Source: Oxyruncus cristatus
Lineage: Eukaryota; Chordata; Aves; Passeriformes; Cotingidae
DNA: 64,000 nt
Direction of reading: 5' to 3'
Assembly: GCA_013399855.1 (NCBI GenBank)
Contig: VXAY01002814.1
Location: forward strand, 2,303,433 to 2,367,432
Under the pieces are notes generated by a model. That model saw nothing but the letters and a program-made list of their open reading frames with translations, had not been told where the DNA came from and did not search any database. This document shows, piece after piece, positions 1 to 12,500 of this stretch (position 1 is its first letter; each line of letters starts with the position of its first letter). A program made the translations under genes and the position numbers.

Positions 1-505
1 CAAGACTCCGAGAAGAAGCAGGATGTTTGTCTTCTTCCTTTGTGATGCAAGTGTGCAAGTCAATTTTTCAAAGATGCTGCAAAATTTTAAGTGGTGTTCT
101 AAATATTGCAAAGAAACCAAGTTTTGTTGCTGACCAAAATTTTCATTATTAAACACCTGTCTTTTAAACTGTATGACTGTGTTGGGTTGTGGCTTGTTCT
201 TTGAACAGTTGGTTGGGGTTTTTTTAATTATTGTTATGTAGAAGTCAACACTGGTTCACTTCTCAGTGTGTCATGAAAGTACAAAAAGCAGAAAAATGGA
301 AAGAAGCTCCAAGTGGCTTGTGGGGAATGGGATAGACCTATTTGATACGTTTGGTTTCTCAGGTGAATTAAAAACCTGCTCATAGTCTTGAAAAGACATA
401 TGCATTGGTACTTAATTTTACAGGCATAAAAGCCAGTTACTTTTGTACCTTTCTATGAGAATTGAAGTTGGCTTTAGTCATATTTTTCATTTTTTTCATT
501 TCCAG

Positions 506-594
506 TGCTTTTGCAGCAACTTTTGCTATAGAGCATCTAAATATTTCGAAGTTCAGATTTCTAAAAGTCCAGTATGGATGAGAGAAGAAGAAAA
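506..594 (+). CDS. RPAP2: RPAP2 exon a: end of RTR1 zinc module
   Basis: The exon is preceded by a pyrimidine tract and CAG at 503-505 and followed by the consensus donor GTAAGT at 595. It starts in phase 0 and ends with two bases of a codon. It encodes [19 protein letters not shown] and then PVWMREEE. The CSNFC pair matches the last two zinc-ligand cysteines of the RTR1 domain. The first cysteine stands where human has serine, which rests on the chosen acceptor. Confidence 0.93.
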
Positions 595-3500
595 GTAAGT
601 ATAATCTTGTATATTCATTGTTCTTTTTGAGAACATCACGTCTCTGTGCAAGCTGCAATGCTGATTAATTAGCTGAAGTGCATCAAAAGGATTTGACTGA
701 AGCAGAGGTAACTGATGTTAAGATGTAAGCTTAGCACAGTGTTCAGTTTAAAAGTGTTGTTGCCATATGGATTACAATAATTGACATGGCTCAGAATTAC
801 ATCTGCTTAGTAGACATGAGTATGTCTTGATCACCCTTAGCACAGCACTTGCCATTGGTCTTCAGCTTAGACTGTGAATGCTTGCATCTGAAAGCAGACT
901 ATACCATGAAGAGTTTCTTCATCCTACCTGAATTTCATGTTGCCCATTTCATGTTGTTCCTGCAATACACGTTTTGGAACAGTGTAATGCAGTGTGTTCC
1001 TAGGTTAGGAAACACAGCCTTGCAATAATGAGGGGAGCCAATGGATGTCACTGTTGAACAATAAGGACTTGCATAGAGAATGTTCTGCTGCATTCATTCA
1101 ACTTCATTCTCCAAGGCACTGCTTTTCCTAGTCTCCTGGTTTTCAGCAAAAGAAACTAGCTGAATGTATAGGGGTGAGCTCATTTTCACAGTCAAAGGAA
1201 ATAGGATACTTAGCAGTGTTTTAAAATCTCCGCCATTGGAGGTTTTCAAGATTTGGACTTCATGAATTTGTGGCTGATCAAACCTGCTGCTGGTGACAGT
1301 TGCATTACAAGCAGGAGGTCAGACTAGAGCCTTCCAGAGGTCCTTTCTGACTGACATTGGTGCGACTTGCTGATTGTGTTAAATCTTGTTCACTGTAACA
1401 GCCTGGTGCTTCAGGCACACGAGTCCCTCTCTGTGAACACGTGTGCATAAACCTGCTCTCATAGCCTTGCTTCGAGCAGTGGGTGTCGGACCACAGGGTC
1501 CTCAGGAGTCCCTTCCAAACTCAACTATTTTGGTATTTATGTGTATTTCAAGAGAATTGATTTAGCAGGAAAATCTTCATTCTGTGTCTTCTTTTTGCAG
1601 ACCACCAGACATAGAGCTGCTGAAGGAGGGACAGAGGTATGCTGATCAATTTTATTTTTTTTTATATGCACCTACAGTTAGAAATTTTAATATCATTTCA
1701 GGTGAAACGGGAATCTGATTTCCTGTATTGTAGAAAAGACCTTATTAGAACCCACACAATGGTTTTTTTCCTTTGTGATTCTAACCCAGCGTATTTGATC
1801 TGTATGATTTAGTGTACAGCTGCTCTTGGATTGTGTGTCTTAATTGAGCCTGTTGAAATCTGAAACAAATACACTGTTTGTATTTTGCATATTTTATGCC
1901 ATCTATTCTTTATAAAGAAAATTGTGCCAATTACATGTGATGAAAGCTTCTCTACTTCTTAATCTAAAATGTCTGTATCAGCCAAAATGAAATCACACCA
2001 CTCTGTCATCTCTCTGTACCTTGCTGTGTATTGTGACTTTTTGTTTGTTTTCTTTTGCAACCCATGGCCATTAGGTGGCAAACTTACATATGGTCAAACA
2101 GCTCTGCTGTCCCTCTGGTTTCAGAGTACTATATTCCTATTTATTTTAACATGCCTATCTTCATTTTAAAATTACACTATTCATCATGCTAATTCTGATA
2201 TTATTTTACTGTCCTCAATAATATTTTATTTACTTTTCTAATTGACAATAATCAGCTGAGAAGTAACTTCTTTAAATAGACTCTATACTTGTCATCTTGA
2301 TTGTGGAACAGTACAACTCTGAGTTCAAGAAGACTTTTAGAAGAGCAGCTATGATTTTTAAAGCAAAAAATCTTTCTTCTTCTATAAGGGAAAAATTATT
2401 TGTTTATCATGGTTACATGGCAATGAAAAGCTACTGCAGGTAACACCCATTTCTTATTTCGTTGATGGCTTGTGTTTTCTGTTGCAGAGGACAGTCTGGA
2501 GAAGAGGTGAAACTACGTGATGAAGTAATTAAAGCATCTGACATTGAAAATCCTAGGATACCTTCAGAGCCATGTGAAGCTGGTTCTCATGACACAGCCA
2601 GTGACAGCAGCAGTGATAATGAGCAAGAATTTATTTCATCTGTCCTTCCAGGAAGTCCGTCAAGTTCAGCCAATTTTGCACAGCAATTGCCCAGAAAAAG
2701 CATCCTGAAAAAAAAGCGTGCTCAGGAGGTCTATCCCAGCCCTAAAACTGAAGATCCAGCTGTGGTAGAAGCCACTGAACAACTCTCTCATTGTAAATTA
2801 GATGCTGAGAAAGACGTGCATGCTCGCTCTGTTCATAATGAAACAACTGCACCACCTTTGAAAAATAATACTCTAGGGAAATCAAGTGCTTCAGAAATCT
2901 GTGAAAATACCTGTGGATCACAAATAGTTTTTCTAGGTGTGAGCAAAAGAGGGGCAGAACATCTTAGAAGAACACTAGCTAACTCAACAGAATATGGAAA
3001 ACATGAACTGAGGAATCTGGTTGATTCCAAAGGCAATTTGCTAGAAGTGCTTAGGCACACACTTATGGAATGGAGAACTGAGGAAACTTTAAAATTTCTC
3101 TATGGCCCAAACTATACTTCTTTGTGCTCATCAGAGTGCACAGCACCTGCCAGCCAGGAGACTGAAGAACTTGATGAGGATGACTTAGATACAGCTGATG
3201 ATCTTAACGCTGTTGCTGTAAGAGAGTCCCAAAACAGCCTGAATTATTCTTTACCTTTCACAGGCCCAGGTGGAATAGTTAAGCCTGTGCCTAGTTACGA
3301 AAAGTTGAAAGAAGAAACGCAGATCCTAGAACTCCGAGTGAAAGAGTTCTATAAAGGGAGGTTCGTCTTGGCTGAAGAGGCAGCAGCACATGCACAGGAA
3401 GAGGAACATCCAAGCACAGACAAAGTAAGTGTGCAGTGGAATAGTTTGGAGGCTGTGTAAAGCCTGAATAGGCCTTCAAAGAATTATGACTTTGTTTCTG

Positions 3501-6500
3501 CCATCCTGAGTGGGTAAGTGTCTCACACAGGGAAGGAGAAAAGTACGCTGGCTGCACACTGTATGTTGCGTCAGATTATGCAAGCTTCTGTCCATTAAAA
3601 AATTACAGTTTGGGGTTTTTTTGTATTCAGAGATAAGAGTAATCTTATGTTTAAACATTTATTGATAATCTGTGGCTATTGTGATGCATTGACTTCAATT
3701 AAATACTAGGTTATAGCAGCTAAGGTGTTTTGTCTCACACAGGATGATCAACGTGGAAATCTCACCTTCCCACTTGTTGATTCAAATGCACAAATGCAGA
3801 TTAGAAAGCGAATCGTCCTTGAAAAACTGAGAAAAGTGTAAGTACCCTTTACTTTGTTAAATGTCAGTCTGAAGCTGGTGCTCCTTCATTATCATTTTAA
3901 GTAACAAACACGCTGTCCAAGGATGGGCCTGGCTTTTTCTAGGTGGCCCTAGTCATAACTTAAACCCATTATTGCCCAAAAACACTTATTTATTTCTGCG
4001 ACAGTCACCTGTGGTACAGTTGCAGATGTCAGTTTGCACAGTCTGCATGTACCAACTGCTCCATTTTAAACTGAAAAACTTGAAGTTGATTGGAAGGAGT
4101 GCAAATATTTGTCTTGTACGTTAAGCATACTGTTACTGGTAAAAAACCTTTACAGAGAAAGAAGCAATGTTTTCAAACCTCGTAATCCTTTAAGCAAAGG
4201 TCTTACTAAAAGAGTTTCTAGTCCATGTTTGGATGGCTGATACCAGAATGCCCCTAGCTACAAGCATCAAAGGCCTTCAGAGTTGAATCTGAAAACTTCC
4301 CAAACATCAGACCTTCTTCATATACATAAAAGGGCTTTCGAGTCCCAGAAAATAAATTAAGGCATTTCTGTTGTAGCTGTTAGAATTACTGAAATTGTCA
4401 AAGTTGAGAGGACCTTGAAAATATTCTCATTGTTAAGGCAATGCAGATAAATGAGTCTTTGAAGGTCATGATTCTGGTATTTTTGTTAGGGGTATTTACT
4501 TTTCCTGTAGTTTGTGTTAGCTGGCCAAACTAGGTTTTGCAGAAGCTGCTTTTTTTTTTTTTTAAACTAAAAACCTCCCCAACCAAAACTGCCCCCCCAA
4601 AATAAAAAAAAAAAAACCCTTTCTGTTTTTTTCTACCTGCAAGATGTGTGGATAGGCAACAATCATGGAATCAAACCATCCTGCAAGTGTCTTGCCTGTG
4701 TCGATTGTTTTACGTTTCCTGAGGTGATGCAGTGATCCTGTCACAGTTTTCATTGTGATAAAGCAGGGAATATCCCCAGCATCATAGGAGTCCTGTGTGC
4801 AGTTTGTGTGAAACATGTAGTGATGTACAGAACAGAAATCTTGAGAACTCCAGTGATACTGATGCACCATGCACTATGTGCATATGAATGTGAATAACTG
4901 GAAATTCAAATGCAAGAGGATACTAACTATTAAACAAGTAAACAGAGGCAAAAGTTTAATCCTAAATGTGAAAAACAATGCCCATTATTTCCATCATTTG
5001 GGAATACTGACAACTAGTTAAACATTATGTGCCATGTGTGTGCTCTATCAGTTTTTATGCACAGTCAAGTAAGGAGGAAACCTGTATTTTGCTCTCTTTT
5101 GAAATTTTCTGATTACTATCATCTTGGTTTCAACTATCAAGCTCACAGGGGAGTGATATTTCTGTTGCATCTGTGCAAGTTTGAGGTTAGCAGGTATATT
5201 CTGTGTGCAAACCTCAGATATGTAGTTTCCTTTTGTATTGTTATTTTTGAACCAAGTAAATATAAACCTTTGAAAAATGTATTAGGCCTGTAGTTCCAAT
5301 CCCCATAATTGTAAGAATATCGTGTCAGAACCGAAATGTTAAATGAGTAAGAAAATGTGGGTAGAACTATATTTAATTTCTTCTTCACGTTCACTGTGAA
5401 CCAGAGCTTCTTTCTGTAAACAAGCCGTTGTGAAGTGAAGGTGGTGGCCCAAACACCGCTCAGAAGAAGCTGCAACAAAAACTGGCTGCACAAAAGTCAC
5501 TCTTTTTCTTTTTACTGACTTTGATAAGCTTTGGCAAAAGTCCTACTTGAGAAGAAATAAGAAAGAGAAGAAGATGCATATTGACTGGTGTCTTTTGCCT
5601 CCTAGATTACCTGCAGTTTTGGGCCCTCTTCAGATTGCTCCAGGTGATGTTTACAGAGAGCTGAAAAATCTTGTCAAAACTTTCCGGTGAGTATTGGTCT
5701 TTAGTTAGAGATTCTTCTTAATTGATTAATTAAACATGCTGATGGATGATTTGCAGATTTGCCCTTTTCTAGCTGTGTGTTCATGTAGGTAATGTCCCAT
5801 TCCCTGTGGATTAACAAGTCAACCCTTTCCCTGCTCTTGGCAGTGACTAGGTCACCAGGAGTATTTGTAGATTTTTAAAAACTAGGCCAGTGGTCTCTGG
5901 AGGATGATGGTGAGTCTTTTAAAGGTTCTGCTACCTTGTCACCTCCTATTAAGCATGGGTTTCTGAGATCTGTCGCTTTCTTTTGCTCTGGCTCCCTGCA
6001 GCTGGGCTAAATGGTTTTAATGTGATTAATAATTGTTACCAGTAACTTCTAGAGTCAGGAAGAAGGTCCAGTTTGACCTGTCTTGTTCCTGATTTTAAAG
6101 GGAAGTAGATCTAGCAGGCACTTTTACCATCACAGATCTTGTGCTTCAGTCAGTAGGACTAAAGACAGTATTTGGGAACAGTGAGAAGAAGGGAAAACAG
6201 AATGGTGGTAACTTCTCCAAATGTTTTTGGGTTTTCTTTGGAACACAACTCTCATAACTTGGCCCTAGATCATATCCTGCATCCTCAAGTGTTGTCAGGA
6301 AAAGAACAACAGCAATTGCTAACTGTGTGTACATTGTCACTCTCGAAACGTCCCTCCCACATCCTCAACCTGTGTGAGGTTTACATGTGAATTTTCCAAA
6401 ACTCATTCATGCAGCATTTGCCACAAGGAATCTGGGCTGGCAGGATGCCACTAAAACACAGGTATCTATATGCAGGATTTCTTACTGTGGAAAATTCTCT

Positions 6501-9500
6501 CTTCCCTTCTGATGACTCTGATCATGATCTCTTCTATTTGAAAGAACTGTTAGTGTTTGACCTTGATTCTGTGATTGCAGTCTTTTAAGTTCTGATTAAC
6601 CTTTTGTTTTAACAGCAACACTGAAACCAGGGAAGATATTTTTGGTTGTATTGAAGCAACATATATATAGTGTGTAGATACTTATTATTTGAATAAGATA
6701 TAAGATAAAGCAGTTTTGTTGCTCTGCAGTTTAAATGCTTAATAGTCACTTTAGCGTATGGATTGATAAAACTGGAAAAACTACATTTGGTCTCTTTCAG
6801 TCTACTTTTGTATGATTGGTTATGTGAGAAGGCCTGGAAGTTCTCAAAACCAGAACTTCTTTTTTAAATAATTTTTGCTATTCAAAGACAGTGTGGCCTG
6901 AATATAAAGTTTTAGAAGTGATTTATAAAAATGAGACTTGAAGCCAAAATAGACTTCTAAAACATATATATATAAAGCATAAATACACAAGAGCTTGCTT
7001 ATGGATGTTAAGATAAAGGCATAGATTTGAATCTCCAGATCTGTATGTGGGTTTAAATTTATTTAATATGAGTACTGTCTCAGGCTTTGGATTGAATGCT
7101 TTGGCAGGGAGAGTTGGGATAAATTTTAAATGGCATTTGTATTTACAGGGTATAGAAATTTCTTTGTTAATGTTGTTCAAATACTTAGTGACTGCGGAGG
7201 AGCACTGATAAATGCCCATGCTTCTTCCTGCTTTTTGTACTGGAAATATTTCAGGCTGAAGAACTTGCCAAAGAGGGTAGTAGATAAAACACATGGCTGT
7301 AGTAGAGTAGCTGAAGAAGGGTAAAAGCATGTGGTGAACTAAGCAACAACAATTTTCGGCTCCATTGGTTTTTAAAGGAACACTTGCAGTTCAGCCTCCT
7401 TTGGGCAGCATTTTATTCAATCACCACTGCTAAGAAACACACTAGAGAGATCTCAAGAGACATTTTAGAAGGGTTAGAGCTCTTCCCAAACAAAGTCCCT
7501 CAGTGCCTGTAAGCTTTTGTTACGAAAACTGAGATGTCAAATAACTCTCCAGAGTGTGTAAGGGCACTTTGTTAAAAGATCAAGAGAAAATTAGCTACTT
7601 ATATATAAACTGAGGAGAAACGATTCTGTTTGTGTATGTGTGGTTGGTTTTTTAAGGCATAGTATTTCATATTGGAAATAGATTTTCATCTGTATTTTAT
7701 GGGCTTTAGGGGAATGAATATTTTGCATAATAATGTTGATGTCCATCTTCTAATCCCCATTGCACAGTGTTCCTATAGTCAAATTGTTTCCTTGAAATTC
7801 CAGGAAATGTAATCCATCTGAGGAAGAGGTGTCAGCTCCAGCATTGCTGAGTTTCTTTCCTATAACTTCAAGTTTGTTGTGGTCCCTCTCCAAGTTCTTG
7901 CATAGGGCACTTAGGCAGTGCTTAAATGTGCTGCCACAGCAGGCACTGTTTACAAATCAGGCCATCCTTTGCAGTTGATGGTAATTAAATGGGAAGACAG
8001 CTAAAGGAAAAGAAGTAAAACCAACTGTGTATGGTCTTTTTTGTCATTTTTGGGTTTACTGTTTTTGTCTACTGGTAGCTTTAACCTTGGACTCCCCTGT
8101 ATTACTACAGCTTCCCTATTAGAATTCCCTTCCTTTGCAGGCTGGGCACTAGTCAGTTATTGGGAGGTCATTTGGGATGGAAATTTTATGCACCTTACTC
8201 TTGAGTCCTTTATCCTGTATCCTGTAAGCCTCTGCTACTTGGATCCGTCTGCTCAGTCTGAGCTCCTTCATAGAGTATGAAAACTGCTGCGTGGGTCCTG
8301 CTGGGGGTGGGAGCACTCGAGTCTGGCTGCAGTGTGTCTTGCTGGAGTGAACCACAAGACCCACAAACTAACAACTAAGCGACCCACACAGCTATTTGGG
8401 ATCATCAGACTTTCCTGGCCTACGTATCCTGCTCTGCAGAGGCCAAGAAAGCAGAGACATTCCATTTTGGGAAGTTGCGTATTGTTTTCTTTCTTTAGGT
8501 AGGCGAGGGAGAATTTAGCCCAACTCTTCAACAGAAAATACTCCCCTGCAAAACTCAAATCACATACGCATAGTTTTGTACAGTTTTAACACTTCCACGT
8601 TGTATGGCTATGACAGAAATCTAGAGACCTCTCTTCCATGATTGTTCAGAAGTAACAGTTTTGGCTAGAGGCAAGACGAAGATTTAATGAACCATTCTTA
8701 CAGAGGCCCTGCAGTTCCCTGTTTTCTGAAAGCTTTGCTCTTCAGAGGCCTTGGTGTTGACACACAGCTTGTTTTTGAAAGTGACTGCCCTTCCACTGCT
8801 CCTTATTATTTAAGGCCTCACACCTGTAGGTTGCTAGCTTTACTCTGATCTGCCTGAAATGTGGCTTTTTTTCCCAGCTGCACAAGTGTTTTAGGACAGG
8901 TGTTGTACCGAAAGGTTACTCCTAGTGGAAGCCTGACTGTTCATCCAGTCCGGTGACAGTAGGACAGCAGCAGATCCATATTGCCACATCCTGCTGGTTA
9001 TCTGTGTCTTCTGACTGCCTCCTTCATAAATAGCATATTGATGGCAATGACTAGTGTTCAGACCTTGCCAATCAATACTAACATTGAATAGGAGTTAATT
9101 GACACAAATAGCTGCATCTCTCAGTTTGTGTACAAGAATGACACCTTCCTGTGCTCTAATCAATAATAACTCCTTGTAGAGCATTGAAATAAAGCTGCTT
9201 TCTCCGTTTGACAGAGTTTTCCCAAGTGGCCTGGAGCTGTCTCTTTCATTGTATCTCATCATAGCAGATTAACTGGAATGTTACATATGAATTGCCTGTC
9301 AAGACGATTCCATCAGACATTTCTTGGTAGTGTTTATCACTGTCATCAGTGTTGAGTCAAGATGTTCAGCTCTTTGTTTTGGCTCTTGCTCTATAGCCAG
9401 AAAAGTGTAACACTTTACCAGGTACAAGCTTTGTTGCCAGCTAAATCCATTAGCTCCTTCAAATAGTAATTGCTAAACATTAATCTTTTAATAGCAAATA

Positions 9501-12500
9501 TAATCTGTATTTGCCAGAACTGTTGGTTCTAGTTAGATATGACAATTCCTACATATGTAGTGCAAAACATTGTTTTGCCTTTCATAATTTAACAAAACTC
9601 AGGCTGTTGAGACACTACTTGAGGAATCATTGCTTCAAAATCTTATTTTGGTTTGAAGACTTGGAGATTTGAGGAGAAAAATAGGATAATATTGTTTTGA
9701 TCATTATAAATTTATTATATTAATTTTTAATAGATTTCTGAAATAGATAAGTGCAAACATAAAAGATCTTATTCATAACTGCATTTTTAACGACCACTAT
9801 GAATATAATTTTGGGGAATTGGTTAACAGAATTTGCATTTCAACAATGATAAGTACAAATACTTCTATTTTCTCAGTTTGTAAATTTTTTCCTTTTTTGT
9901 AACTATATACTTGGCCAAAGTAATTAAAAGATTTTTTAAAAAGTAGTCTTGCTGGGGAAAAGAACCCTGGATTTGGATTTGTTGCCAAACAGTTAATTTT
10001 ATACAAGCTCCTATCTTCACCAGTGCCTGTAGGAGTGAGTATGAATAACAGAGTATCTTCATTCTGAATCTGAACTTGTACAAGGCTTCACAGAAGGGAA
10101 GCAGAGCAAGAAGGAAGCAAACACTGGGAGGCACTTGCCCCTCATTATTTCTGTTGGATGGTTCCATCTGTCTGAATAAAATTAATTCTGCTGGCTCTTC
10201 CGGGTGCCGGCACGGCCACTGCTGTGTTTTTAACTGTGACTTGTCCATGAAACTGCATGTCTTGGGTCATGCCTAAATTCAGCCGTAGCAATTCACACAT
10301 GAGTTGTTGTAGGACAGATTAGCACTTGGCTTGGAGCAGATCTGTTTTATTAGGCAGTTCAGCCAAGGGGGTCAGTTGGTCTTTAGTGCAGCAGCACTTT
10401 GGTTGCCCACCCATGAGGTTCTTGATTCACACCTCATTTATATTTATGTGGCTCTTATATTTGCTCTGGCTCGCATTGCATAAGTTAGAATTCTGGGTTT
10501 CCATTTTAAAAACAAGAATCATCAGAGGATTGGTGCTGGTATCTTATAAAATTCAGTTTGTTTCCACATTACTCTCACAGCAAATCTGGATCCAAAGCCA
10601 ACAGGAGGGAGACTAAGTGTAAGGTCTGTCTTTTCAGAAACACATGTGCAGTTGCAGAGAATTTCCCAGTGGGGCTCACAGCAGCCAGGACTATTTGTGA
10701 GCATATTCAAAGAATTAGCTTCTTTTCAGTCTTTCCCATCCCACTTTCATATAGAAAAAAGATACATATTGGGAATTTTGCAGTTCCTCCATTAGAGGAT
10801 GAAAGAAGCTTGAAAGTTGGTGCATTGCTCAGATACAGCTGTAATTGCTTCATTATAACTCGGTGTATTAATGGTAGGACTTAAAATTTGGCTGTTAAAA
10901 TCTGTTTACTTTTACTCTGAAATGTAATTTTTTTTTTAATTACTTTTCAGGTTAACAAACAAAAATATTATTCACAAAATACCTGAATGGACTCTAATCG
11001 CTATTGTTTTGGTGTCTGTGTAAGTACCTTTTGATGTCAAATAATCTTATATGCCACTGTCTTAACTAGCCTGTTGAAACAAGATTTAATTTTCGGATAA
11101 AAGAAGCAAAGATTTATTGAAATTACCCGTGGAATCAGGAGAAATATTTTTTTCATGAAAACGAACTAAATTCTTTTGACAAAACAGGATTGTCCGACTT
11201 GCAACAAATGTTATGTTAAAAAAAAAAAAGTTAAGCCTTAGGGGGTTTTAATGAGGGCTGGTGGGATGAAGGAGTATAATTCACCCTCTTCCATTTGCTG
11301 CTGAGAGACATTCTTCCCCTCTCTGACATTAGGTTAAAATGACATATATTGTATTATTTGGATTTGGTATAACTGTTAAGCTTTTCATTTTCCGTTTTAC
11401 TTCCAATTTCTTAAAAGTTTCATTCCTATGATAAAAGTCTAATTATTTACATAAAGATGTGGTGTGCTTCTAAATACATTTGTTTAAATATTTTAGCAAA
11501 CTTTTAGAGGAGAAAGCTTTTTTAGCAATTCCCAAGGAATACTGGGAGCCAGTATTTTATTTTTGTGAGGATTAGTTCTATTGCTCAAGATTATGATATT
11601 ACAAGGCCTACAGTTCCTTGTTGGCTTTGTTTTACTTACTGTAGAATTAAGTCCTTTACAAGGATTTTCCTAATGGAAGCCTGATTTTATTATAGTGTCT
11701 TCAAGTAAACTTCTACACAAATGCCTGATCTATAAAGCAGTATTCATATGCATCAAGTGAGTTCCTTAATTTGTATTTTGCAAATTCAGGTACATTTCTG
11801 GGTTTAAAGACACAAACTTTGCAGTGTGTTAAACAAACACAAATTTGTATTAAATATTTAACATTAGCTCACCTTTTAAGAAATCACTGGTGGTTTCACA
11901 CCACCGGTGTCAGGCTCAGCCTTTCAGTAGGGTTAAACCATCAAGCAATCTTTGCATGTCTTGAGCTTGAATTACAGATTGCAAAAATCTTTATTCCAGA
12001 GCCTGTTTATTACTGCACTGCTGCTGCTGCTTCTTTTAGGCTTCCTGGGTCACTGGAGCCTGTAGGACAGAGAAGTACTTACAGACATTCACAGGTCAAG
12101 AAGTATTGTGGGCCAGCCTCAGAGCATCCCCAGCACTGCACTTACTTTCCTTGATATTACTTCAGTCTGACACATTGTTCTGGTTTTCCTGTCCCAAGGA
12201 AGACTGTACCAGCAGGCATTAGAGCAGGCTTCAGCGAGCCTAACATCTGTGTCACCCAGCCAGATACCGCTCAAATGATTCATTAAATCAGAACACAGAA
12301 AGTAACTTTACTTGAATGCCTTGGCATAAATTTTTTATCAACTATAAGAACAAATCTTTTGTCATTTTTACTATATATTCTTATGGTTGAATTGTTAATT
12401 TGTGAAACAGATCTTATGAATTTTTCAAGTAGTTTCTGTATAGTTAAGGAAATGGTGACTCTTTTTGATCAGAAGTTAGAGTATGTTGCTGGTCTCTGCA

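Larger units (their letters stand above)
595..1600 (+). other. RPAP2 intron carrying CR1 remnants
   Basis: This intron has a GTAAGT donor and a TTTGCAG acceptor. Its second half holds two diverged CR1 LINE 3'-end fragments, listed separately. Nothing else was recognised. Confidence 0.85.

Noticed and set aside
1..505. Search for an earlier RPAP2 exon
   Set aside because: No sequence in these bases resembles the preceding RTR1 region; it is intron up to the acceptor at 505.
4562..4870. 102-codon open frame on the - strand
   Set aside because: It ends in translated A/C homopolymers and has no similarity I recognise; a retropseudogene was considered because of the T14 tract, but no parent gene is apparent.
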